Shown one piece after another: positions 44,833-53,216 of a stretch of DNA of 64,000 bases. Position numbers and translations under genes: made by a program. The first letter of the stretch is position 1; every line of letters begins with the position of its first letter. The DNA is taken from the NCBI RefSeq assembly GCF_016634425.1, contig NZ_JAEPES010000002.1, positions 186,001 to 250,000 on the forward strand, read 5' to 3'. The notes under the pieces were generated by a model. It did not search any database, was not told the DNA's origin, and saw only the letters and a list, made by a program, of their open reading frames with translations. Source of the stretch: Lacisediminihabitans changchengi. GTDB taxonomy: Bacteria; Actinomycetota; Actinomycetes; Actinomycetales; Microbacteriaceae.

Positions 44833-44897
44833 TCATCGAGTCGGCGATTTATGTTGTTTTGGCGCGCCCTAAGCAACACTTTTTACCGACTCGATGA
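44833..44897. repeat. 65-bp nested palindrome in an AT-rich gap
   Basis: Outer arms TCATCGAGTCGG (44833-44844) and CCGACTCGATGA (44886-44897) are a perfect 12-bp match; inner arms TGTTG/CAACA flank a GGCGCGCC palindrome. The gap 44739-45019 has no gene and the element is much richer in A/T than the surroundings. Hairpin RNA, operator or remnant of a mobile element are possible. Confidence 0.65.
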
Positions 44898-45019
44898 ACC
44901 ACATTCTCGGATTGCGGCCACCCTGATCCGGATTGTGCGCCATCCTTGATCCGCACGCTTGGCGGAGAACCCCTCACTACTTGATCTGTGGGCAAGCGCG
45001 AATCGCGAGAGAATCAAGC

Positions 45020-45286
45020 ATGACTCAGCTCACCGCTCCCGCGAAGACGAACACGCTCGCACTCGTCGGCTTCATCGCCGCCTTCATGATCCCGGTCGTC
45101 GGAGTCGTTCTCGGCGCGATTGCGCGCCGCCAACTCAGCTTTCCCGGCACTCACGAGAGCGGACGAGGCCTCGCGCGCTGGGCGATGATCATCGGAATAC
45201 TCGGCACCCTCGCGCAGGTCAGCTTCTTCGTGATCTGGGTGGCGAGCGTCGCGCAGCTGCTGTTCCCACCTTCGGCAGGGCTCTGA
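45020..45286 (+). CDS. Small DUF4190-like membrane protein
   Basis: An 88-residue protein with two membrane segments (about 13-34 and 55-78) joined by a basic loop (ARRQLSFPGTHESGRGLARWAMI). The layout and the ALVGFIAAF..VGVVLGAIA phrase match DUF4190 proteins. Its TGA overlaps the next gene's ATG by one base, so translation is coupled. Function unknown. Confidence 0.75.
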   Translation: MTQLTAPAKTNTLALVGFIAAFMIPVVGVVLGAIARRQLSFPGTHESGRGLARWAMIIGILGTLAQVSFFVIWVASVAQLLFPPSAGL

Positions 45287-45777
45287 TGCTGGCTCGACGG
45301 GTAGCTGGCGCCGCGATCGGGATCTCGCTTCTCGTGGCGGTCAGCGGATGTACGCCCGCAGAGATCGCCGAGGCGCACCGTGAAATCCACGCGAGCGTTG
45401 GGCAACTCGAGAAGGCTCTGCGAGACGAAGCGCGGTTCGGCAACCCGAAGTTGATGAAGGCTTACATAGACGACCCAGATGACGGGACCTATCTCGGAGT
45501 TACAGCGGCAGAACCGGCAGTGCCTGAGTCCTACGAGTCAGACGCGATGATCTACGGCGCGACAGTTGATGGTCAAGAGATAACCGTGCGAGCGGCATTC
45601 CGCGGTCACGGAGAGACGGGCGGCGGCTGGTCCTACAAGAGCGCTAACCAAGTGCTGTGTGTCACGTTCACCGTTCTTACCGGAACGGATGTCCGAGTCG
45701 ACATCGCTGACGACCACTGCCCGGACTTCATTCTGAGTGGCGCGCAAGAGCAGTCGCTCTCCGACGTCAGCCTCTAA
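45286..45777 (+). CDS. Putative lipoprotein of unknown function
   Basis: A 163-residue protein with a lipoprotein signal peptide (lipobox VSGC, C22), then a helix rich in Glu/Arg (EIAEAHREIHASVGQLEKALRDE) and a beta-type domain with two further Cys (VLCVTF and DHCPDF). It is coupled to the small membrane protein upstream by a TGATG junction. Codon bias is weaker than in housekeeping neighbours, as in many species-specific lipoproteins. Confidence 0.72.
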   Translation: MLARRVAGAAIGISLLVAVSGCTPAEIAEAHREIHASVGQLEKALRDEARFGNPKLMKAYIDDPDDGTYLGVTAAEPAVPESYESDAMIYGATVDGQEITVRAAFRGHGETGGGWSYKSANQVLCVTFTVLTGTDVRVDIADDHCPDFILSGAQEQSLSDVSL

Positions 45778-45783
45778 CCGGAG

Positions 45784-46710
45784 CTACCGCCCCCACCACT
45801 CGAGCACCCGCATCGCCCGCAGCGTGTTCCAGCGGCTGGGCTGCCCATCGCCGTCCTCCAGCTCGAAGTGCACCGCACCAACGAGGCTGTTCTCGAGCAG
45901 CCAGCGCCCGTCGGGCGGGCGCTTCGAGACGACCAGTTCGACGGCCTCGGACATCCGCTCGTCACGCACATCGGCCGCGCGAAAGTAGTCGAGCGCTCGC
46001 AGCACGTCGTATCGGTACCGCGGCGGATAGGTGAACTGAAGCCATCCCGCCACCGGCACCTCGCCCGTCGACAGCCGCCGCATCAGGTGCCGTTCGAGCA
46101 GGTACTCCTCGCCACTCGCGCGCGCCGCAGTGGTTTCTTGCGTCGCCCCATACGCCTGCTCGAATTGCAGCAGCCCTTCGAGCACCGACAGAGTGGAATT
46201 GAAGGATGACCGGGTCGACCCGTTCTCGACCTCGCAGTTCCAGCCGCCGTCATCCAGAGTCTCGGTCACGAGGCGATCGGCGATGCCGCGCACGTCCTCG
46301 CCGAAGTAGGCGCCGATGGCCAGCGCCATTCCGTTGATGCACGCCTCCACCTCGCCGTCGAAAAATGCTGTTCCGTCGTACTCCCACGGATTGTTGTCGC
46401 GCGCCAGATCGATCGCGCGCCGCACCCGCTCGTCCGCCGGATCCACCCCGAACTGACGCAATTGCTGCAGTGAGAACGAGGTGGCGGTCCAGGGCTGGCC
46501 GGGGGAGTCATCCCTCGGCACCGGAAAGTGCGTGCCGCCCGCCCATTTTCCGTCCTCGCCCTGCAGCGCGAGCAACCGCGCGCCCCATCCCTCGCGGGCG
46601 ACGCGGGCACGCTCGGCGGCCACGGCATCCGGATGCTCGTTGCCGAGGTCCTGCATGACCTGCCAACGGATGGCCGGGTCGGAATCGAGGAGCCAATCGA
46701 TCACCGTCAT
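45784..46710 (-). CDS. Terpene-cyclase-like alpha-alpha toroid protein
   Basis: A 308-residue soluble protein with repeated helix-turn segments, including LQGEDGKWAGG, LDDGGWNCEVENGS and KRPPDGRWLLE. These QW-like repeats are typical of squalene/prenyltransferase-type alpha-alpha toroids. The catalytic DxDD motif of squalene-hopene cyclases and the zinc ligands of prenyltransferases are not evident, so it is probably a non-cyclase member; related proteins are annotated only as hypothetical. No isoprenoid gene lies next to it. Confidence 0.75.
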   Translation of the reverse strand: MTVIDWLLDSDPAIRWQVMQDLGNEHPDAVAAERARVAREGWGARLLALQGEDGKWAGGTHFPVPRDDSPGQPWTATSFSLQQLRQFGVDPADERVRRAIDLARDNNPWEYDGTAFFDGEVEACINGMALAIGAYFGEDVRGIADRLVTETLDDGGWNCEVENGSTRSSFNSTLSVLEGLLQFEQAYGATQETTAARASGEEYLLERHLMRRLSTGEVPVAGWLQFTYPPRYRYDVLRALDYFRAADVRDERMSEAVELVVSKRPPDGRWLLENSLVGAVHFELEDGDGQPSRWNTLRAMRVLEWWGR

Positions 46711-46802
46711 GCGGCTACGGTACGCGCGGGCGCCATCCGCTCCAAGGGTGACTTGCGCTGCGAGCCACCCCTGGTCGCCCAGATCTAGTCGCGCGTAATC
46801 CG

Positions 46803-46859
46803 TGAGTTGCAGGTTCGAGGGGTGCTGACCGCCATATGACTACTCGAACGCGCAACTCA
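46803..46859. repeat. Inverted repeat in the gap before the membrane protein gene
   Basis: 17-bp arms TGAGTTGCAGGTTCGAG and CTCGAACGCGCAACTCA with two mismatches and a 23-bp spacer. The gap 46711-46979 otherwise shows no gene. It could be an operator or a leader hairpin. Confidence 0.55.
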
Positions 46860-46979
46860 GTCTCGGGATCCGGGCGGCTACCCACCATGCTGGACCCATG
46901 GAGATACTGATCAGCGCCCCGCGCGTGCGGAGCTGTCGCCGTGTCGGCGGCGGGTGCTGGAAAAAGAGGAGCAGACGGT

Positions 46980-47759
46980 ATGAGTAACGTCATGTCGCAT
47001 CAGCAGGGGCAGCCGGTCGCCCGCACGCACACCGGACGCTATGTGCCGGACTGCAAACTCTGGACCGGCATCGCCGCTCTCGTCGCCGCCGTCACGCTGC
47101 TCACCGAGTTTCTCGTTCGAACGGCACTGGGCCCGCGCCCCGATCTCGACGACACGAAGGCGCTCGCCGAGTTCGTGACGAGCACCAGCACCGCGACGCT
47201 CACGATCATCCTCTGTGACACCGTGCTGATGGGGGCGCTCATCGTGTTTCTCGCCGCCTTTCGCCAACTGGTCACACGCGATCATCGCGAGCTGGAGTGG
47301 ATCGGCAGCATCGTGTTCGGCGCCGGGCTCGTGTTCGTGGCGATCACCCTCGTCGGCGACTCGCTGGAGGCAGGCGGAGCCCTCGACACCGTCGGGGCCG
47401 ACGCCGCGCCAATCGCGATCCGCGCGCTCACCGAGGGCTACATGCCGATCTTCGGGCCGATGGGGGCGGTGCTGCTCGCCATCGTCGCGGCGTCGTCGGG
47501 GTACGCGACCATGGCATCCGGCGCCCTGCCCCGGTGGACCGGCTGGGTGGCATACGTGGTCGCCGTGCTCAACGTGATCGCGGTGCCCACCATCTACGGC
47601 GGCACCAACGATCGCGACTTCTACTCCGTCGGAGGCTGGGGAGTCGCGGCGTTCGCGACCTTCCCCTGGCTGGCCTGGGTGATCGTTGTGGGCTTTGTCA
47701 CCATCCGCGACCGTCGCCGCATCGTCGAGACGGAGCACGGGGTGGCTCGGGTCGCATAA
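46980..47759 (+). CDS. Multi-pass membrane protein of unknown function
   Basis: A 259-residue protein with about six membrane segments (about 28-48, 73-95, 110-130, 155-178, 185-205, 225-248). The general layout resembles DUF4386-type proteins, but this is weak. ATG 46980 has GAGGAG about 8 bp upstream. It converges on the GH13 gene with 7 bp between stop codons. Confidence 0.75.
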   Translation: MSNVMSHQQGQPVARTHTGRYVPDCKLWTGIAALVAAVTLLTEFLVRTALGPRPDLDDTKALAEFVTSTSTATLTIILCDTVLMGALIVFLAAFRQLVTRDHRELEWIGSIVFGAGLVFVAITLVGDSLEAGGALDTVGADAAPIAIRALTEGYMPIFGPMGAVLLAIVAASSGYATMASGALPRWTGWVAYVVAVLNVIAVPTIYGGTNDRDFYSVGGWGVAAFATFPWLAWVIVVGFVTIRDRRRIVETEHGVARVA

Positions 47760-47766
47760 TCGGGGA

Positions 47767-49452
47767 CTAGACGCGCAGCCAGACTGTCGAGTCTGGCGCG
47801 AGCATGCCGTCGACTATCGCATCGGGCGTGCTCGAGATCAGCGCTTCGCTCGCACCCACGGCCACCGGGTCCGCACCAATGTTCGCGACGATCCGGATGT
47901 CCCCATTCCGAAAGTCCAGAACCGTGGCGGGTGATGGCGACCACGAGATGGTTCCCGCACCGAGGCCTTCCGTGCGGCGCAGAGCGATGGCTTCCCGGTA
48001 CATCGACAGCGTCGAGGCCGGGTCATGCTGCTGCACGTCGGCAGCCAGCTCGCGGAAGACGTCGGGCTGGGGCAGCCAGGTCGCGCCCGTCGGACCGAAG
48101 CCGAATCCCGGCGCGTCGGCGGTCCATGGCAGCGGCACGCGGCATCCGTCGCGCCCGATCTCCAGCCCTCCGGTGCGCGTGAAGTTCGGGTCCTGGCGAA
48201 CCTCTGCCGGCAGGGCGGTGTGGTCGGGGAGGCCGAGTTCCTCGCCCTGGAAGAGGTAGGTCGAGCCGGGGAGACCGAGGGTGAGCAGGGTGGCTGCCCG
48301 GGCACGACGGAGGCCGAGGGCGTCGTCGGGTTGCTCATTGTCCGCAGAGATTCCGATGGGCCAACTCGTCGGATCGGTCAGACCGAAGCGGCTCGCGTGA
48401 CGAACGCAGTCGTGGTTGGAAAGAACCCAGGTGGTGGTCGCGCCGACGGCGTCGTTGGCGAGGAGCGAGTCGACGATGATCTTGCGAAGCCGGGGCGCAT
48501 CCCAGCCGGCGAGCATGAAGGGAAAGTTGAAGGCCTGCTGCATCTCGTCTGCGCGCACGTACCGCGCGGACCTTTCGGCCGGAGACACCCACGCCTCGGC
48601 GACGAGAATACGGTCGTTGCCATACTCGCTCAGCACTTCATGCCAGTGCCGGTATATATCGTGAACGCCCTCCTGATCCCACATCGGTCCGCGGTCGCCG
48701 CCGCCCTGAGACTCACGCTCTATGGCGCGGGCGTCGTAGTCGACATCGGGGAGGTCGTCGTCTTTGACCAGCGAATGTGCCACGTCGACGCGGAAGCCAT
48801 CGACCCCGCGATCGAGCCAGAATCGCAGCACCGAATCGAAGAACGCTACGACGTCGCGGTTCGACCAATTGAAGTCGGGCTGCTTCGCGTCGAACAGGTG
48901 CAGGTACCACTGGCCACCGCGTCCATCGACGTCCGGCAGCCGGTCCCACGCGGGGCCGCCAAATAGTGACCGCCAGTTGTTCGGAGGAAGTTCTCCGTCC
49001 ACTCCGCGTCCGTCTCGGATCACGTAGCGATCGCGCTCCGGCGACCCCGGAGCCGCGGCGACCGCCTCGACAAACCACGGATGCTCGTCCGAGCTGTGAT
49101 TGGGCACCAGGTCGACGATCATCCTCAGGCCGGCGTCGTGCGTGGCGGCCAGCAGTGCGTCGAAGTCGGCCAGTGTGCCGAAGACCGGGTCGACATCCGT
49201 GTAATCGGCCACGTCGTAGCCGGCGTCGGCCTGGGGCGACACGTAGAACGGAGACAGCCAGACGGCGTCGACACCGAGCGCGGAGAGGTAGGGGAGGCGG
49301 CTCCGAATACCGTCGAGGTCGCCGATTCCGTCGCCATTCGCATCGGCGAAGGAGCGCGGATACACCTGGTAGATGACTGCCGATCGCCACCAGTCGCCGT
49401 GGTCGTCGCTCGCTCGAGACGAGGCTGCGGGTGTGGTGGTCGTCGAGCTCAT
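47767..49452 (-). CDS. GH13 alpha-glucosidase (oligo-1,6-glucosidase type)
   Basis: A 561-residue glycoside hydrolase of family 13. Catalytic residues are the nucleophile D222 in DGFRVDVAHS, acid/base E285 in LVAEAW and the transition-state pair in SNHD (345-347); VDLVPNHSSDEHPWF is conserved region I. The C-terminal beta domain is about 490-561. It lacks a signal peptide, so it acts on imported sugars. It is divergent from the maltose-type importer, with a LacI operator between. Start ATG 49452 has GGAG about 13 bp upstream. It hydrolyses alpha-glucosides such as maltose, isomaltose or sucrose; exact specificity not read. Confidence 0.93.
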   Translation of the reverse strand: MSSTTTTPAASSRASDDHGDWWRSAVIYQVYPRSFADANGDGIGDLDGIRSRLPYLSALGVDAVWLSPFYVSPQADAGYDVADYTDVDPVFGTLADFDALLAATHDAGLRMIVDLVPNHSSDEHPWFVEAVAAAPGSPERDRYVIRDGRGVDGELPPNNWRSLFGGPAWDRLPDVDGRGGQWYLHLFDAKQPDFNWSNRDVVAFFDSVLRFWLDRGVDGFRVDVAHSLVKDDDLPDVDYDARAIERESQGGGDRGPMWDQEGVHDIYRHWHEVLSEYGNDRILVAEAWVSPAERSARYVRADEMQQAFNFPFMLAGWDAPRLRKIIVDSLLANDAVGATTTWVLSNHDCVRHASRFGLTDPTSWPIGISADNEQPDDALGLRRARAATLLTLGLPGSTYLFQGEELGLPDHTALPAEVRQDPNFTRTGGLEIGRDGCRVPLPWTADAPGFGFGPTGATWLPQPDVFRELAADVQQHDPASTLSMYREAIALRRTEGLGAGTISWSPSPATVLDFRNGDIRIVANIGADPVAVGASEALISSTPDAIVDGMLAPDSTVWLRV

Positions 49453-49514
49453 ACGGGGCTGACTCCTTCGGCGTTGAGGGGAACGCACTTTTTATACGCG
49501 ATGCGTCGAGTCTG

Positions 49515-49528
49515 TGCAACCGGTTGCA
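49515..49528. promoter_or_regulatory. LacI-family operator
   Basis: TGCAACCGGTTGCA, a perfect 14-bp palindrome with the central CG typical of LacI-family sites. It lies in the divergent GH13/binding-protein promoter region, 87 bp before the importer start. The likely binder is the LacI protein encoded at 53217. Confidence 0.85.
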
Positions 49529-49601
49529 GCATGTCCCCCGCATGGGCTACTTTGAGCGGGCACCTGCGTTTCAGCGCATGACGTCTCAAAGAGGAGAAAC
49601 C

Positions 49602-50864
49602 ATGAAAAAATCACGCCTGGCATTTTTCGCCGGCGTTGCGACGCTCGGTCTGGCCTTGGCCGGATGTTCGGGCGGGGGTTCTGGCGGAGGTGATGCCGCC
49701 TCCGGAGCAGACAGCCGTGGGCCGATCACTTACGTTCAGGGCAAGGACAACAGCAACGTCATCCGTCCACTTGTCGACAAGTGGAACGCAGCACATCCGA
49801 AGGAGAAGGTCACCTTCAAGGAGCAGTCCGACCAGGCCGACCAGCAGCACGATGACCTGGTCCAGCACTTCCAGGCCAAGGACAAGGGCTACGACGTCGT
49901 CGACGTCGACGTCGTCTGGACCGCGGAGTTCGCGGCCAAGGGCTGGCTGACCCCGTTGACCGGCAAGCTCAAGGTCAACACAAGCGGCCTCTTCGACTCG
50001 GCCGTTCAAAGCGCCACCTACAACAAGACGTTGTTCGCGGCTCCGCAGACCTCAGACGGCGGCATGCTCTACTACCGCACCGACCTCGTCAAGACTCCGC
50101 CGAAGACGTGGGACGAGATGATGTCGATGTGCTCGATCGCCAAGACCGCCGGGATCGGCTGCTATGCCGGTCAATTCGCCAAGTATGAGGGCCTCACGGT
50201 CAACGCGTCCGAGGCGATCAACGGAGCGGGCGGCTCGATCCTGAGCAAGAGCGGCGCACCGAGCGTGGACAGCGCGGATTCGGCCAAGGGTCTCAGCGCA
50301 ATCGTTGACGCATTCAAGGATGGCAACATCCCGGCCGAGGCGATCACCTACCAGGAGGAACAGGGCCGTACCGCCTTCGAAGAGGGCAAGCTCATGTTCC
50401 TGCGCAACTGGCCGTACGTGTACAGCCTGGCCAAGACCGACGGGAGCTCGGTCGTGAAGGACAAGTTCGCGGTCGCTCCGCTTCCGGGTGCCAGCGGTGT
50501 CGGCGCATCCACTCTCGGTGGTCACAACGCGGCCATCAGCGCGTACTCCGACCACAAGGCCACGGCAAAGGACTTCATCGAGTTCCTCACCAACGAGGAG
50601 TCGCAGAAGTACTTCGCCACCAAGGGATCACTCGCCCCGGTGCGGACGTCCCTGTACGACGACGCTGACCTGATCAAGCAGCTGCCGTACATCCCGACGC
50701 TGAAGGAGTCGATCCTGAAGGCTGTCCCGCGTCCGGTTACGCCGTTCTACCCGGCCGTGACCAAGGCGATCCAGGACAACGCCTACTCGGCGCTGAAGGG
50801 CGACAAGACCGTCGACCAGGCGCTGAAGGACATGCAGGCCGCCATCAAGTCGGCGGGTTCGTAG
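49602..50864 (+). CDS. Maltose-type ABC substrate-binding lipoprotein
   Basis: A 420-residue binding protein with signal peptide and lipobox LAGC (C22), a Gly/Ser spacer and the MalE-like body (FKEQSDQADQQHDDL, VDVDVVWTAEFAAKGWL, GGMLYYRTDLV, LMFLRNWPYVY). It captures an alpha-glucoside for the permeases downstream. The ribosome site AGAGGAGAAA is strong. A terminator hairpin at 50879-50912 separates it from the permeases and should give excess binding protein. Confidence 0.92.
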   Translation: MKKSRLAFFAGVATLGLALAGCSGGGSGGGDAASGADSRGPITYVQGKDNSNVIRPLVDKWNAAHPKEKVTFKEQSDQADQQHDDLVQHFQAKDKGYDVVDVDVVWTAEFAAKGWLTPLTGKLKVNTSGLFDSAVQSATYNKTLFAAPQTSDGGMLYYRTDLVKTPPKTWDEMMSMCSIAKTAGIGCYAGQFAKYEGLTVNASEAINGAGGSILSKSGAPSVDSADSAKGLSAIVDAFKDGNIPAEAITYQEEQGRTAFEEGKLMFLRNWPYVYSLAKTDGSSVVKDKFAVAPLPGASGVGASTLGGHNAAISAYSDHKATAKDFIEFLTNEESQKYFATKGSLAPVRTSLYDDADLIKQLPYIPTLKESILKAVPRPVTPFYPAVTKAIQDNAYSALKGDKTVDQALKDMQAAIKSAGS

Positions 50865-50878
50865 AACTTCGCCCGTAG

Positions 50879-50912
50879 CTGAGCCCCGGTAACCCAGGTC
50901 GCCGGGGCTCAG
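50879..50912 (+). terminator. Partial terminator between binding protein and permeases
   Basis: 11-bp perfect stem CTGAGCCCCGG/CCGGGGCTCAG with a 12-nt loop, followed by TTAACCTTTT. Its position after the binding-protein gene fits differential expression within the operon. Confidence 0.85.
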
Positions 50913-50975
50913 CCTTAACCTTTTGCACCACCCTTTCTGCATTATCGGCAAGTAGTACACAGGCAAGGAGGCCCC

Positions 50976-52004
50976 GTGTCCGCTGTCACCGAAGCTCCAC
51001 CGAAAATCACCGCTCCCCGTTCGCCCGGTCGTAAGCGCGGCGGATTGAATGAAGCCCACGGTCGCTGGGCCACCTACCTCATCGCCCCGGCGATCATCCT
51101 CTTGGTGATCGTCATCGGCTACCCGGTGATCAGCGCGATCATCATGTCGTTCCAGAAGGATGCCGGCCTAGACAAGGCGACCGGCCTGTTCGTTGCGGGT
51201 GGTTTCGCCGGCGTCGCGAACTACACCCACTGGCTGCTTCAGCAGTGCGTGTCGTCCACCGGCGCCGTCGCCGCGTGCCCGCCGGGCAACCTCGGCGCTC
51301 AGTTCTGGAATGCCTTCGGGACGACCTTCTTCTTCACCGCCGTCACGGTGGTGCTGGAGACGATCATCGGCGTTTGGATGGCGATCATCATGAATCGCGA
51401 GTTCCGGGGCCGTGCCCTGGTTCGGGCGGCGATCCTGATCCCGTGGGCGATCCCCACGGCAGTCACCGCGAAGCTCTGGTACTTCATCTTCGCCTACAAC
51501 GGCATCCTCAACAGCGTGCTCGGCACCAAGATCCTGTGGACAAGTGACGAGTGGGCGTCGAAGTTCGCGATCATCATCGCCGACACCTGGAAGACCACGC
51601 CGTTCATGGCGCTGTTGATTCTCGCCGGACTGCAACTCATCCCGGCCGAGGTCTACGAGGCCGGGAAGATGGACGGTTGCTCCACGATCCAACAGTTCTT
51701 CCGTCTGACCCTCCCGCTGGTGCGACCGGCCCTGCTTGTCGCCATCCTGTTCCGTGTACTCGATGCCCTGCGCATCTACGACCTCCCCGCGATTCTGACC
51801 GGGGGTGGAGGCGGCAGCGGCAACGCCACGACAACGCTCTCGATACTGGTGGTCGATCAAATCAGGCAAGGGTTCAATAGTGCCTCAGCCCTGTCTACGA
51901 TCACCTTCCTCACCATCTTCGCCGTAGCGTTCATCTTCGTCCGCTTCCTCGGCGCGAATGTGGTGCAAACCCAGTCGAACCAGCAGAAGGGCATCCTGAA
52001 ATGA
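50976..52004 (+). CDS. Sugar ABC permease, MalF type
   Basis: A 342-residue permease with six or more membrane segments and the EAA loop EVYEAGKMDGCSTIQQFFRLTLP (about 225-247, written here in part). GTG 50976 has AAGGAGG 5 bp upstream. The loop between segments one and two is enlarged (about 62-100) with two Cys (QCVSS and ACPPG). It overlaps the MalG-type gene by 4 bp. Confidence 0.92.
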   Translation: MSAVTEAPPKITAPRSPGRKRGGLNEAHGRWATYLIAPAIILLVIVIGYPVISAIIMSFQKDAGLDKATGLFVAGGFAGVANYTHWLLQQCVSSTGAVAACPPGNLGAQFWNAFGTTFFFTAVTVVLETIIGVWMAIIMNREFRGRALVRAAILIPWAIPTAVTAKLWYFIFAYNGILNSVLGTKILWTSDEWASKFAIIIADTWKTTPFMALLILAGLQLIPAEVYEAGKMDGCSTIQQFFRLTLPLVRPALLVAILFRVLDALRIYDLPAILTGGGGGSGNATTTLSILVVDQIRQGFNSASALSTITFLTIFAVAFIFVRFLGANVVQTQSNQQKGILK

Positions 52005-52906
52005 CCATCGCTGCATCCCGTGCCGGTGTCACCGAGCGCGAAAGAGTCGTCACCGCCACCCGAGTGAGGGCGCGCAAGTCGCGGGCCCCCATGATCCGCA
52101 CCGTCATCAGTGCGCTCGTGATCGTGCTGTGGTGCATCGCGCCGTTCTACTGGATGATCGTGACGGCGTTCCGCGACGTCGGATTCACCTACGACACCAG
52201 CCCGTGGCCGACCCACGTCACGCTGGACAATTTCGCCACGGCGTTTTCGACCAAGTTGGGAAACCACCTCGGTCAGGCCATGCTCAACAGCCTGTTCATC
52301 GGGGCCACGGTCACCATCGTCGCGCTGTTATTCGGTATCTCGGCGGCGTACGCGCTGGCGAGACTCGAGTTCAAGGGCAAGAGCATCGTCGCCGGCCTCA
52401 TTCTCGCGGCGTCGATGTTCCCCGGGGTCGCACTCATCACGCCGCTGTTCCAGCTCTTCACGAACATCGGCTGGATGGGCTCGTACCAGGCGTTGATCAT
52501 CCCGAGCATCTCCTTCGTTCTGCCGTTGACCGTGTATACGCTCACAGCATTCCTGCGGGAGATGCCCTGGGATCTGGAAGAGGCGGCACGAATCGATGGC
52601 TGTACCCGAGTGCAGGCCTTCTTCCGGGTGATCTTCCCGCTGGCGGCTCCCGCGGTGTTCACGACAGCGATCCTGGCCTTCATCTCCTCCTGGAACGAGT
52701 ACCTCATCTCCAGTCAGCTGTCGAGCGACGCGACGCAGCCGGTCACCGTGGCGATCGCCGGGTTCGCCGGAAGCCAGCCCCACGTCGAGCCGTACACCGC
52801 GGTGATGGCTGCCGGCACGATCGTCACCATCCCGCTGGTCATCCTGGTGCTGATCTTCCAGCGCCGCATCGTCGCCGGTCTGACCGCCGGCGGGGTGAAG
52901 GGATGA
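52001..52906 (+). CDS. Sugar ABC permease, MalG type
   Basis: A 301-residue permease with six membrane segments and the EAA loop LEEAARIDGCTRVQAFFRVI (about 190-209). The ATG overlaps the MalF-type stop by 4 bp. No ATPase gene follows; the importer probably shares a genome-wide MsiK/MsmK-like ATPase, as is common for actinobacterial sugar importers. Confidence 0.92.
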   Translation: MTIAASRAGVTERERVVTATRVRARKSRAPMIRTVISALVIVLWCIAPFYWMIVTAFRDVGFTYDTSPWPTHVTLDNFATAFSTKLGNHLGQAMLNSLFIGATVTIVALLFGISAAYALARLEFKGKSIVAGLILAASMFPGVALITPLFQLFTNIGWMGSYQALIIPSISFVLPLTVYTLTAFLREMPWDLEEAARIDGCTRVQAFFRVIFPLAAPAVFTTAILAFISSWNEYLISSQLSSDATQPVTVAIAGFAGSQPHVEPYTAVMAAGTIVTIPLVILVLIFQRRIVAGLTAGGVKG

Positions 52907-52953
52907 CCATCATTTCGGAGACCGCGCAGTCGGGGTTCTCATCATGGCGATGA
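52903..52953 (+). other. 16-codon open frame overlapping the MalG-type stop
   Basis: ATG at 52903 overlaps the permease stop by 4 bp in the manner of a coupled gene, but the frame stops after 16 residues (MTIISETAQSGF...). It may be the surviving 5' end of a deleted operon gene or a small leader peptide; it overlaps the next start by 10 bp. Confidence 0.35.
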
Positions 52954-53207
52954 GGGCCCCGCTGCCGCCGACTCACCCGGTCGATCAGCTGATCGGATTC
53001 ACCGGCTTCTTCGTGGTGGTCTTCTTCGGTGTGACGGTGTACTGCGAATTGAGCGCACAGCCCGCGTTGGGATGGGCACTACTGCTGCTCGGCCTGGTTG
53101 TTCTCTTCGGTCTTCTCATCCGCCGCAGGATGAAGATCGTGCGCCTCGCTCTCGAGGCCGCGGTAGAAGAGGACGAGTCGGTCGGGACGGGCAGTTCTGT
53201 CCAATAA
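52944..53207 (+). CDS. Small membrane protein in the sugar operon
   Basis: An 87-residue protein with two membrane segments (about 15-35 and 42-60) and an acidic tail (AAVEEDESVG). It sits between the MalG-type permease and lacI with 9 bp to the regulator. It has no recognised family and may help link the operon or be unrelated to transport. Confidence 0.68.
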   Translation: MAMRAPLPPTHPVDQLIGFTGFFVVVFFGVTVYCELSAQPALGWALLLLGLVVLFGLLIRRRMKIVRLALEAAVEEDESVGTGSSVQ

Positions 53208-53216
53208 CGTGTCACT

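Noticed and set aside
46804..46830. tRNA T-loop-like GGTTCGAGG
   Set aside because: The stem around it does not pair as a T-arm and no acceptor or anticodon arm is found; it belongs to the inverted repeat at 46803-46859.
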